From assembly GCA_002482805.1 (NCBI GenBank), contig DLGR01000027.1, positions 23,961 through 33,806 of the forward strand: a stretch of 9,846 nucleotides of DNA, written 5' to 3'. Positions within the stretch are counted from its first letter, which is position 1; every line of letters starts with the position of its first letter. The position numbers were made by a program, and so were the translations under genes. Positions 1-6,118 of this stretch are shown here, piece after piece. Below the pieces are notes generated by a model. It made no database searches. It saw only the letters and a program-made list of their open reading frames with translations, and was not told where the DNA came from. The stretch is from Micavibrio sp. UBA7689. Lineage in GTDB: Bacteria > Pseudomonadota > Alphaproteobacteria > Micavibrionales > Micavibrionaceae.

Positions 1-597
1 GACTGGCTGTTCCCGATCTGCACCGGCGGCGAGCGGCTGAAGGTGGACGGCGTCAAGGCGCACCCGACGCAGAAGCCGGAGGCGCTGCTCGCCCGCGTGC
101 TGCTTTCGGCCTCGAATCCCGGCGACGTGATCCTCGATCCGTTCTTCGGCACGGGCACCACCGGCGCTGTGGCGAAGAAGCTGGGTCGCCAATGGATAGG
201 TATCGAGCGCGAGAAGGAATACATTACCTACGCGATAAAAAGGATCAGCGCCGCCGAAGCAAGCGCAGAGGACACCATTACACTTGCGAACAAACGCGAG
301 GAAATGCGCATTCCCTTCGGTTGGCTGCTGGAACATGGTTTCCTCAAACCCGGCGCCGAGCTTACGGATGCCAAAGGTAAGCTCTCGGCCAAGGTGCATG
401 CGGACGGGAATATTATTACGGGTAATCACCGCGGCTCCATTCATAAAGTCGGCGCTTTATTGCAGAACGCGCCCTCCTGTAACGGTTGGACCTACTGGCA
501 TGTTAAGCGTAACGGTAAGAATGTGCCGATCGACGATATGCGCCGCGAACTGCGCGCGCAGATTGAATCCGGTGCAGGATCGGCTACGATCCAATAA
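1..597 (+). CDS. ccrM: CcrM-type adenine-N6 DNA methyltransferase, C-terminal part (5' end outside window)
   Basis: The reading frame is open from base 1 to a TAA at 595-597, giving 198 residues; the start and the N-terminal catalytic DPPY motif lie upstream. It begins in the CcrM stretch DWLFPICTGGERLK, followed by HPTQKP (fragment residues 21-26) and the SAM-binding motif I DPFFGTGTTG (46-55). That motif order, with motif I after the catalytic motif, is typical of beta-class N6-adenine methyltransferases. Residues about 107-189 form the C-terminal extension (GWLLEHGFL through NGWTYWHVKRNGK) seen in CcrM and RAMA-type domains, which helps recognise DNA. CcrM of Caulobacter (358 aa) methylates GANTC after replication and times cell-cycle transcription, so the same role is inferred. 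Codons 1-60 are much richer in GC than the rest (see findings). The stop overlaps the folB start by 1 bp (TAATG), so the two are probably cotranscribed. Confidence 0.95.
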   Translation, partial: DWLFPICTGGERLKVDGVKAHPTQKPEALLARVLLSASNPGDVILDPFFGTGTTGAVAKKLGRQWIGIEREKEYITYAIKRISAAEASAEDTITLANKREEMRIPFGWLLEHGFLKPGAELTDAKGKLSAKVHADGNIITGNHRGSIHKVGALLQNAPSCNGWTYWHVKRNGKNVPIDDMRRELRAQIESGAGSATIQ

Positions 598-980
598 TGT
601 CATTTTGCTGTAACAAACGTAAAGAAGAAACAAGCCACATATTCGTTCGCGATATGGTGGTGGAAACCGATATCGGCGTTTATGCCGAAGAACATGGCCG
701 CAAACAGCGCGTCAGCTTCACCGTGACGGCGGAGATATGCATACCCCGCTCTGTCCACGACGACCTTCAGGAAACCGTTTCCTATGACATGATTGTCCAG
801 CATGTTTTAAAAAACACACAAGGACCGCATATCAACTTGCTGGAAACACTTGCGGAAAATATCGCGCGGGATTGTCTTGCAGAAAAACGCGTCAAGAAGA
901 TCACGGTACGCGCGGAAAAACTGGATATCTATGCCTTTGCGGTCCCGGGCGTGGAAATTGTCAGGGTGAAGTCTCGCTAA
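597..980 (+). CDS. folB: Dihydroneopterin aldolase (FolB)
   Basis: The 127-residue product matches the small FolB/FolX fold, which converts 7,8-dihydroneopterin to 6-hydroxymethyl-7,8-dihydropterin and glycolaldehyde in cytosolic folate synthesis. Visible family landmarks are IGVYAEEHGRKQRV (residues 26-39), LLETLAENIA (81-90) and GVEIVR near the C-terminus. By alignment from memory with the S. aureus enzyme, E32 corresponds to the active-site Glu22, E83 to the pterin-anchoring Glu74 and K108 to the catalytic Lys100, so the protein looks active. The first 12 or so residues (MSFCCNKRKEET) are not part of the fold. The chosen ATG overlaps the ccrM stop, suggesting translational coupling; the next in-frame Met (residue 20) would delete the first strand. 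FolX epimerase activity cannot be excluded from sequence alone. The last 20 bp overlap the 3' end of the convergent gene. Confidence 0.9.
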   Translation: MSFCCNKRKEETSHIFVRDMVVETDIGVYAEEHGRKQRVSFTVTAEICIPRSVHDDLQETVSYDMIVQHVLKNTQGPHINLLETLAENIARDCLAEKRVKKITVRAEKLDIYAFAVPGVEIVRVKSR

Positions 981-1968
981 CGGCTTCGTCTGCCGGTACG
1001 GACATTTGATCTGCTTCCGCCGCGGCGGCTTCCGCTTCCCTTTGCTTTTTCAGATCAACGCTCGCCATCAAACGTTTTTGACCCGTATCTTCGAACACTT
1101 CGTATCCGTCGATTGTACCGTAAACGATGGCAAGGTTTTCGCCGCCTTCGCCACGCAGGTTGCCGTTGTATTGCGTAAATGTTACGCGCAGGCGCAGATA
1201 GGCATCGCGTTCATACTGTTTCATACGTGCGGCTTCGCTCAAACTGCTGAACTCTGATTTTTTTCGAAGGATATAAGCTTGCGCCACGTGTTCATCGAGT
1301 TTCAGGAACTCGAGCGTGAACGGATTGTCTGTAAGAATGATGAGGTTGCGCGGATATTCGGGGAACGGTTTTGTATCGAAACATACTGCTTTGTTGGCTT
1401 CGACGCTGCTTACGAGGATGCGTTTGGCATCCTTGAAATGGGTTTTTTCGACGATGGGGAAGCCGCCGAGTTCCGGATCGTAACGGCCGAGGCGCATTTC
1501 CAGCACGAATTGGAAGTTGGTCGGGAATCTGCTCTTGTTTTGATCGAGGTGCTGTTTCATCGCACCCATGATTTCCTGCCACTCCATATCGTCGTTGATA
1601 TATTCAGTGTAGATTTTACAATCGTTGATTTTCAGGAAGTTACTGACCGCAATGTTGTCTTCGGTGTCAAACGCGCCCAGACGCCAATAGGCCTTGGATA
1701 AATTTACCAAAGTGGATGTGTTGTATTTGCCTGCGTAATCGTCACGCAAAATGGTGACTTCCTCCTCTGTCGGAGGAAGTGATTGTTTTGTTTCTTCGGT
1801 CGTTGCGGCCGGCGGCGGCATCGGCGAACTTGCGCTCACGGGAATAGATCCATCCTGCGCTCTGGCTGCGCCAACAGGAGTGAAAATGACCAAAAGAATA
1901 AAAACTGAAAAAAGCAGACGGTAAAATGAATCAATATTCATCTTATAAGTATATGATTTTATGCCCAT
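961..1968 (-). CDS. Secreted protein of unknown function (possibly DUF4852)
   Basis: I do not recognise a function. The 335-residue product has a signal peptide: a hydrophobic core around residues 17-32 and an AxA site (ARA) before Q38, so it should be exported by Sec to the periplasm or outside. A Pro/Ala/Thr-rich linker (about 42-68) precedes a folded region of about 80-300 containing YWRLGAFDTEDN, NFLKINDCKIYTEY and RFPTNFQFV; the INDCKIY block resembles, from memory, DUF4852, a family without known role. The mature protein has two cysteines, C117 and C196, that could form a disulfide. The tail is Ala/Glu-rich (about 308-335). An internal ATG at 1941 (residue 10) gives a more ordinary signal peptide and is a real alternative start; neither start has a clear Shine-Dalgarno. 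It lies 11 bp after mutY on the same strand, so it is probably cotranscribed with it, and overlaps folB tail-to-tail by 20 bp. Confidence 0.8.
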   Translation of the reverse strand: MGIKSYTYKMNIDSFYRLLFSVFILLVIFTPVGAARAQDGSIPVSASSPMPPPAATTEETKQSLPPTEEEVTILRDDYAGKYNTSTLVNLSKAYWRLGAFDTEDNIAVSNFLKINDCKIYTEYINDDMEWQEIMGAMKQHLDQNKSRFPTNFQFVLEMRLGRYDPELGGFPIVEKTHFKDAKRILVSSVEANKAVCFDTKPFPEYPRNLIILTDNPFTLEFLKLDEHVAQAYILRKKSEFSSLSEAARMKQYERDAYLRLRVTFTQYNGNLRGEGGENLAIVYGTIDGYEVFEDTGQKRLMASVDLKKQREAEAAAAEADQMSVPADEAVSETSP

Positions 1969-1979
1969 ATGGACAAATC

Positions 1980-3053
1980 CTATTCGATGAATTGTTTCAG
2001 CGCCTTCTTAAAAAGGGTCGGTATTCCCAAATTGGTGGCTTCCTTATGAGGTACCCAGAAATAACGTTCCTCTTTTATCGTTTTAGTATCTTTCAGAATT
2101 ACGGCAAAACCGTGGAGCTCCAGGTCGAAATGCGTAAAACTGTGCTTTACCAGAACCTTCCCCCCTTTTCCTGATTTGGCCAGAGGTAAATGTTTTTTGG
2201 GCAGGGACCGTTCTACCCAATCGGATGTGGGAATGCCGATTGTACCGCCGAGCATGCCCTTCTCACCGCGCCGTTCGAACAGTACTTCGCCCTTGGGGCC
2301 GGTTATCCAATATATGTAGCCGTGCTTTTGGGGTTTTATGCCCTTTTCCTTGCGAACCGGTAATGCGTTCTGGATACCCAGTTCCCGCGCCTTGCAATAT
2401 TGACTGACGGGACATACGCCGCATTTGGGTGATGTCGGTGTGCAGACGAGTGCGCCGAGTTCCATAACGGATTGCGCGTAATCTCCTGCTCTCTTCGTTT
2501 CGTCTAGCGCAATGGTGCCTGCCAGTTTTTTTAATTCCGGTTTTGAATCAGGCAAAGGTTCGGTCACGGCAAAAATACGTGCCATCACGCGTTCGACGTT
2601 TGCATCGACAACATTTGCGGGTTTGCCGAAGGCCAGCGCGGCGATGGCGTTGGCTGTATAATTTCCTACGCCCGGAAGCTCTTCCAATTCAACTTGGGTT
2701 TGTGGAAACTTGCCTTTCATTTCTTCGGAAATCACTTTTGCGCATTTGTGCAAGTTGCGCGCGCGGGCATAATAACCAAGCCCTGCCCAGTTTTGCATGA
2801 CGTCATCGGCTGTCGCGGATGCGAGATCGTGAACCGTCGGCCATTTGTTCAGAAATTTCAGGAAATATGGAATGACGGCAGGAATTGTCGTCTGTTGCGC
2901 CATGATTTCCGAAAGCCACACATGATAAGGTTCTGGAAATTTTCCTTTGGGTGCGCGCCACGGCAAAGGACGACGCGCCTTGTCGTACCATTTCAGAATG
3001 GCCTGCCTGAAATCCTCGACATTTATGTCATTGCCCGTCATGATGCCCGCCAT
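1980..3053 (-). CDS. mutY: A/G-specific adenine DNA glycosylase (MutY)
   Basis: MutY removes adenine mispaired with 8-oxoguanine. With the start at 3053 the product has 357 residues, close to E. coli MutY (350). Visible are the catalytic Glu in WLSEIMAQQT (E49), the GLGYYARARNLHK block (about 92-104), the helix-hairpin-helix LPGVGNYTA (126-134), the catalytic Asp in VVDANVERVMAR (D150), and the four-cysteine 4Fe-4S loop with spacing C-x6-C-x2-C-x5-C (C204, C211, C214, C220). The C-terminal NUDIX-like domain that reads 8-oxoG holds HSFTHFDL (304-311), matching the E. coli FSHFHL loop. All key residues are present. The frame stays open upstream to a TTG at 3194, but that extension has no MutY homology and lies antisense to the DUF721 gene. 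ATG 3053 or ATG 3041 (353 aa) is therefore preferred. It is followed 11 bp later by the secreted unknown. Confidence 0.95.
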   Translation of the reverse strand: MAGIMTGNDINVEDFRQAILKWYDKARRPLPWRAPKGKFPEPYHVWLSEIMAQQTTIPAVIPYFLKFLNKWPTVHDLASATADDVMQNWAGLGYYARARNLHKCAKVISEEMKGKFPQTQVELEELPGVGNYTANAIAALAFGKPANVVDANVERVMARIFAVTEPLPDSKPELKKLAGTIALDETKRAGDYAQSVMELGALVCTPTSPKCGVCPVSQYCKARELGIQNALPVRKEKGIKPQKHGYIYWITGPKGEVLFERRGEKGMLGGTIGIPTSDWVERSLPKKHLPLAKSGKGGKVLVKHSFTHFDLELHGFAVILKDTKTIKEERYFWVPHKEATNLGIPTLFKKALKQFIE

Positions 3054-3057
3054 GGTT

Positions 3058-3525
3058 ATGAAGCCCGTCTCCCGATCCGTTCCCGGCCTTTTGGGGAAAG
3101 TGTTCGAGCGCAAATATATCGCGCTGGGGCGTATTGTCACTAACTGGAAGGAAATCGTCGGCCCCGATTTTTCCGAGCGTGCCCATCCTGCCAAAATCCA
3201 TTACCGAAAAGCCAAAAATCCCAAAGAAAAAGCGACAGCGACGCTCGATATAGCCGCATCTTCTGCGGATTGCGCTGTTCTGGTTTATCAAAAAGACGTG
3301 ATCCTTCAAAGGATTAACCAGATATTTGGTGACCGCTGGATAACGGATATCAAACTCATACATCATGAGGCGCAGGTTAAGACAAAGCCTCAAAAACGCA
3401 CAAAAACCTTGACCGAAGACCAAAAAAATCATTTATCCCAGATACTTGAAACGGTGGACGATCCCGATATACGGGAAACGCTTTCCCGTTTAGGCCAATC
3501 TATCTTGCAGGAAACGAAAAAATGA
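3058..3525 (+). CDS. DUF721 / DciA-like protein
   Basis: The 155-residue product has the DUF721 pattern: LLGKVFERK near the N-terminus, the NWKEIVG block (W30 to G35), a beta-rich middle (RAHPAKIH, then ATLDIAASSADCAVLVYQKD), and ILQRINQIFGDRWITDIKL (about 82-100). A separate C-terminal helical tail (about 115-153) contains DIRETLSRLGQSIL, as in alphaproteobacterial members. DUF721 proteins include DciA, which helps load the replicative helicase DnaB; here that role is inferred from family membership only. The start is uncertain: in-frame ATGs occur at 2998, 3025, 3040, 3043, 3052 and 3058, and none has a clear Shine-Dalgarno. I chose 3058 because homology begins just after it and it overlaps mutY least. 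The TGA overlaps the efp ATG (ATGA, 4 bp), so efp is probably translationally coupled to it. Confidence 0.82.
   Translation: MKPVSRSVPGLLGKVFERKYIALGRIVTNWKEIVGPDFSERAHPAKIHYRKAKNPKEKATATLDIAASSADCAVLVYQKDVILQRINQIFGDRWITDIKLIHHEAQVKTKPQKRTKTLTEDQKNHLSQILETVDDPDIRETLSRLGQSILQETKK
3113..3140 (-). promoter_or_regulatory. Candidate sigma-70-type promoter for mutY and its downstream partner
   Basis: On the minus strand GTGACA (plus-strand 3135-3140) is followed after 16 bp by TATATT (3113-3118). Each hexamer matches the sigma-70 consensus at five of six positions. Transcription would start near 3106, about 50 bases before the mutY ATG at 3053. This excludes the long TTG-initiated form of MutY. 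The site lies inside the coding sequence of the divergent DUF721 gene. It was found by eye, with no score computed. Confidence 0.4.
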
Positions 3526-4097
3526 AAGTTCAAGCTATCACTTTAAGAAAAGGGCATGTTCTGGATCGCGATGGCGATGGCAAGCTCTGGCTCATCGTCA
3601 GCCACGATATTATGCAGCCCGGTAAAGGCGCATCCGTCATTCAGCTCGAAATGCGCGAGATCCGTTCGGGCACAAAAGACAACGTGCGCTACCGCACACA
3701 AGAAACGCTGGAGCGCGTGCGCCTCGAGCAAGCCGAATTTACTTACCTTTATAACGACGGCGCTGACACTTACACCTTTATGGACAAGGAAAGCTTCGAG
3801 CAGATCGAAGTGAAAAAGGATGTTATCGGCGATAAAGCCAAATGGTTGCAGGACGGTATGGAAGTGACCATCGAAAGCTTTGAGGGCGATCCACTCGGTG
3901 TCGAGATTCCGGACACCGTAACCGTTACTGTGGAAGAAGCCGAGCCAGTTGTTAAAGGTCAGACCGCCTCTTCTTCCTACAAGCCCGCCATCGTTACCGG
4001 TGGCGTAAAGGTTCTTGTTCCGCCGTTTATCGGTGTAGGAACGCGCATTATCGTTAAAACGGAAGACGATTCCTATTCCGAACGCGCGAAGGACTAA
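3522..4097 (+). CDS. efp: Translation elongation factor P
   Basis: EF-P binds ribosomes stalled on polyproline and promotes peptide-bond formation. The 191-residue product has family length (E. coli 188) and the three beta-barrel domains: a KOW-like domain I (about 1-63), and OB domains II (about 66-126, with FTYLYNDG and FEQIEV) and III (about 130-189, with VKGQTASSSYKPAIVTGG and VLVPPFIGVGTRI). The tip loop QPGKG places K35 where E. coli EF-P carries its beta-lysylated Lys34, so EpmA-type modification is possible but cannot be judged without the rest of the genome. AGGAAA (3509-3514) gives a good Shine-Dalgarno 7 bases before the ATG. The gene overlaps the DUF721 gene by 4 bp and precedes suhB by 6 bp. 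The OmpA-like protein two genes on is extremely proline-rich, a likely client, which is suggestive but unproven. Confidence 0.96.
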   Translation: MKVQAITLRKGHVLDRDGDGKLWLIVSHDIMQPGKGASVIQLEMREIRSGTKDNVRYRTQETLERVRLEQAEFTYLYNDGADTYTFMDKESFEQIEVKKDVIGDKAKWLQDGMEVTIESFEGDPLGVEIPDTVTVTVEEAEPVVKGQTASSSYKPAIVTGGVKVLVPPFIGVGTRIIVKTEDDSYSERAKD

Positions 4098-4103
4098 TAC
4101 TCT

Positions 4104-4892
4104 ATGCCCGCCTATTCACCGATCATGACCATGATGATCCGCGCTGCCGAAAAGGCGGGCAAATCCCTATTGCGTGATTTTAACGAGGTCGAAAACCTTC
4201 AGATTTCGCGCAAAGGACCTGCGGATTTCGTAACGGCTGCGGACAAGCGTTCCGAGAAAATTATTTACGAAGAGCTTCGTAAGGCACGCCCTTCCTATTC
4301 TTTCATGATGGAAGAAAGCGGCGAAGTGAAGGGTGATGATTCCGAGAATGTCTGGATCATTGATCCGCTCGACGGCACACATAACTTTATGCACGGTATT
4401 CCGCATTGGTCTATCTCTATAGCGTTAGAACAAAAAGGCGTTGTAATCGCTGGTCTGGTATATGACTGCACGAAAGACGAATTGTTTACGGCTGAAAAAG
4501 GCATGGGTGCGTTCATCCGTCACAAGCGTATGCGTGTTTCCGGGCGTAAAGATCTTGAGGGCTGCATGGTCAATTACGGCCAGCCTTATGGAACACCAGA
4601 AAACCGCGCGCGCTTCTTTAAAGAAGTCGAAGCTGTCGCCAATGTAACGATGGTGCGCCGTTACGCATCCGCCGCGCTCGATCTGGCCTATGTCGCCGCG
4701 GGCCGTTTGGACGGGTATTGGGAACGCAACCTGAAATCATGGGATGCTGCTGCAGGCGCACTTCTGGTCAAAGAAGCGGGTGGTGTTGTCACCTCCATCG
4801 AAAATGATGACAATCCCGTACATAGTGCTAATCTCGTGGCCGGTAACCCGCAGGTGCACAATGATTTACGAAAAATTCTCAAAGCCGCTTAG
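4104..4892 (+). CDS. suhB: Inositol-1-monophosphatase family protein (SuhB-like)
   Basis: The 262-residue product has all the signatures of the Mg2+-dependent, Li+-sensitive inositol monophosphatase family. These are DFVTAADKRSE (41-51), the MMEESGE loop (E70), WIIDPLDGTHNF (84-95, with D87 and D90) and SWDAAAGALLVKEAGG (212-227, with D214). Together E70, D87, D90 and D214 are the expected metal ligands. The enzyme hydrolyses inositol-1-phosphate and related sugar phosphates; in E. coli SuhB also associates with the NusA antitermination machinery on rRNA operons. Which role dominates here cannot be told. A GAAGGA Shine-Dalgarno (4088-4093) sits inside the end of efp, 10 bases before the ATG. 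The 3' end overlaps the next gene by 32 bp, supporting one operon. Confidence 0.93.
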   Translation: MPAYSPIMTMMIRAAEKAGKSLLRDFNEVENLQISRKGPADFVTAADKRSEKIIYEELRKARPSYSFMMEESGEVKGDDSENVWIIDPLDGTHNFMHGIPHWSISIALEQKGVVIAGLVYDCTKDELFTAEKGMGAFIRHKRMRVSGRKDLEGCMVNYGQPYGTPENRARFFKEVEAVANVTMVRRYASAALDLAYVAAGRLDGYWERNLKSWDAAAGALLVKEAGGVVTSIENDDNPVHSANLVAGNPQVHNDLRKILKAA

Positions 4893-6018
4893 CTTTTCCA
4901 TTCTTGTCGTGACGTTGATCGTTTCGCCTGCCGCGTTCGCGCAGGATACTAATTACGCGCCTCCTCCGATGTTCGAAGACATGACCCCGCCGATGGTTCG
5001 CCCTCCTGCGAAAGACGGAAATATCGTGCAGCCGATGTCCTCCACACGTTCTTCCGCCCCGATAGACTCAACGTCACAACCTGCCAATCGCGTTGTGGTC
5101 ACGCCGCGTGTTTCGGTCGATCCCGATTCCACACGCACGTCGCCGCGTCCCTCATCAGCTCCTCCCGTCGCGCCCGTTGTGCCAGCTGCCCCTGTAGCAC
5201 CCAAGACCGTGGTTGTACCAACCGCGCCCGTGCAACCGAAATTCATGCAGCCGATCATTGAGCAACCGAAAGGCATTAAACCCGTAGCGCCTAAAGTTGA
5301 AAAGCCCATTGTAGCAGCGCCCCAACCGAAACCTGTTACACCGCCTGCGGCTGTAAAAACACCATCTGCACAAGCGCCGGAGCCTTCGGCAAAAGCAGTC
5401 GCACCACCTCCACCAGTTCCCATGGAAGCGCCTGTGCCTGTAGCACCGCCCGTTCAGCGCGATCCGAAAGAAAGCGCGATCAAAGGTCCTGCAACCATGC
5501 CTGCGCTGCCTGCGGGTGACGTAAGCAAAGATGTTACGTTTGATAAAGCGCCGGCGCCATCTGAGCCTACGATTTACGAACGTCACAAAACAGAAGTCGA
5601 ACAAAAGAAAACGGAAGATACGCTGACACCCGTGGCACCGCTTCCCAATGTTACGCCCGCTTCGTTTGAACCGGCCGAGCAAGGCATCTTGAAAAAATCC
5701 ATCGCGTTTACGCCGGGACAAATCGGATTGGTACCCGCCGATCTCGACCCGATTTCTGCAGGTGTCGCGCAAGAATTGAACGCCGATGGGAAAGAAGATT
5801 GGCGTGTGCAGATCCGCGCCTATGCAACGCCGTACGGAACGGGCATGAGCAGCGATCGCCGCATTGCCCTCAACCGGGCGCTATCTTTGCGAACCGCCCT
5901 CATCACGCGCGGTGTGTCGGCCAGCCGAATCGATGTGCTTGCAGAGGGCCTGCAGAGCGATAATTCCAAGCCTGGCGACCGAATTGACATATATCTTTAT
6001 GGTCCCGCACAAGAATAA
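4861..6018 (+). CDS. Proline-rich exported protein with degenerate OmpA-like C-terminal domain
   Basis: The start at 4861 gives 385 residues with a classic signal peptide: charged start (MIYEKFSK), hydrophobic core 10-22, and cleavage after AFA at residue 27. Upstream in-frame codons run antisense-free through suhB and lack signal-peptide logic, so ATG 4861 is preferred; AGGTG (4852-4856) is its probable Shine-Dalgarno. Residues about 31-270 are a low-complexity Pro/Ala/Val linker (many APV, PVAP and PKP units), suited to spanning the periplasm. Residues about 280-381 form an OmpA-like domain: SIAFTPGQIGL, then RIALNRALSLRTALITRGVSASRIDVLAEG. OmpA-like domains bind the diaminopimelate of peptidoglycan through an Asp and an Arg. 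Here the Arg is kept (R339) but the Asp position appears to be Pro (P324), so binding may be lost or altered. The protein is presumably periplasmic and envelope-associated. No lipobox cysteine or beta-barrel is visible. Confidence 0.85.
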   Translation: MIYEKFSKPLSFSILVVTLIVSPAAFAQDTNYAPPPMFEDMTPPMVRPPAKDGNIVQPMSSTRSSAPIDSTSQPANRVVVTPRVSVDPDSTRTSPRPSSAPPVAPVVPAAPVAPKTVVVPTAPVQPKFMQPIIEQPKGIKPVAPKVEKPIVAAPQPKPVTPPAAVKTPSAQAPEPSAKAVAPPPPVPMEAPVPVAPPVQRDPKESAIKGPATMPALPAGDVSKDVTFDKAPAPSEPTIYERHKTEVEQKKTEDTLTPVAPLPNVTPASFEPAEQGILKKSIAFTPGQIGLVPADLDPISAGVAQELNADGKEDWRVQIRAYATPYGTGMSSDRRIALNRALSLRTALITRGVSASRIDVLAEGLQSDNSKPGDRIDIYLYGPAQE

Positions 6019-6085
6019 AACGCCGTAAAGCTTTGTTTTCCGTCATTTCTTGTGTGGATAAGGGGTTCGCCCACTATCGGTTTCA

Positions 6086-6118
6086 TTGACAAAAACCCGC
6101 GAAAACCCGCACTTTAGA
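6086..6118 (+). promoter_or_regulatory. Weak promoter candidate upstream of the DsbA-like gene and smc
   Basis: A perfect -35 hexamer TTGACA lies at 6086-6091. The possible -10 elements downstream are poor: CACTTT at 18 bp, or TTTAGA at 21 bp. The location, about 85 bases upstream of the gene start in the only long intergenic gap, is the main support. The true -10 or start site may lie elsewhere, for instance TATGTT at 6137-6142. Confidence 0.22.
6092..6110. repeat. Tandem-like 9-bp direct repeat AAAACCCGC
   Basis: AAAACCCGC occurs at 6092-6100 and again at 6102-6110, one G apart, a 10-bp period close to one helical turn. It follows immediately after the TTGACA hexamer, in what would be the promoter spacer. 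Same-face spacing makes a regulator-binding site conceivable, but no regulator is implied by the sequence. Confidence 0.5.

Noticed and set aside
983..997. Possible stem CGGC-ttcgtct-GCCG near the convergent gene ends
   Set aside because: Only four base pairs, inside coding sequence, and no T-run on either strand.
1279..1701. Plus-strand ORF of 140 codons opposite the secreted unknown
   Set aside because: Antisense to a signal-peptide-bearing gene with coherent composition; no Shine-Dalgarno or recognisable motif.
2947..3057. N-terminal extension of the DUF721 protein from TTG 2947 or ATG 2998
   Set aside because: The added residues lie antisense to the conserved N-terminus of MutY, have no family similarity, and no ribosome-binding site was seen.
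3054..3194. N-terminal extension of MutY to a TTG at 3194
   Set aside because: The extra 47 residues match nothing in MutY, lie antisense to the conserved core of the DUF721 gene, and start upstream of the promoter candidate.
4953..5772. Two minus-strand ORFs opposite the proline-rich linker, with Gly/Thr-rich and Arg/Cys/Phe-rich translations
   Set aside because: Their odd composition is the reverse complement of GCN and CCN codons in the Pro/Ala linker; neither has start signals nor homology.
6057..6078. Possible hairpin GATA-a-GGG ... CCC-ac-TATC downstream of the OmpA-like gene
   Set aside because: The stem is interrupted and short and no T-run follows, so a Rho-independent terminator is not supported.
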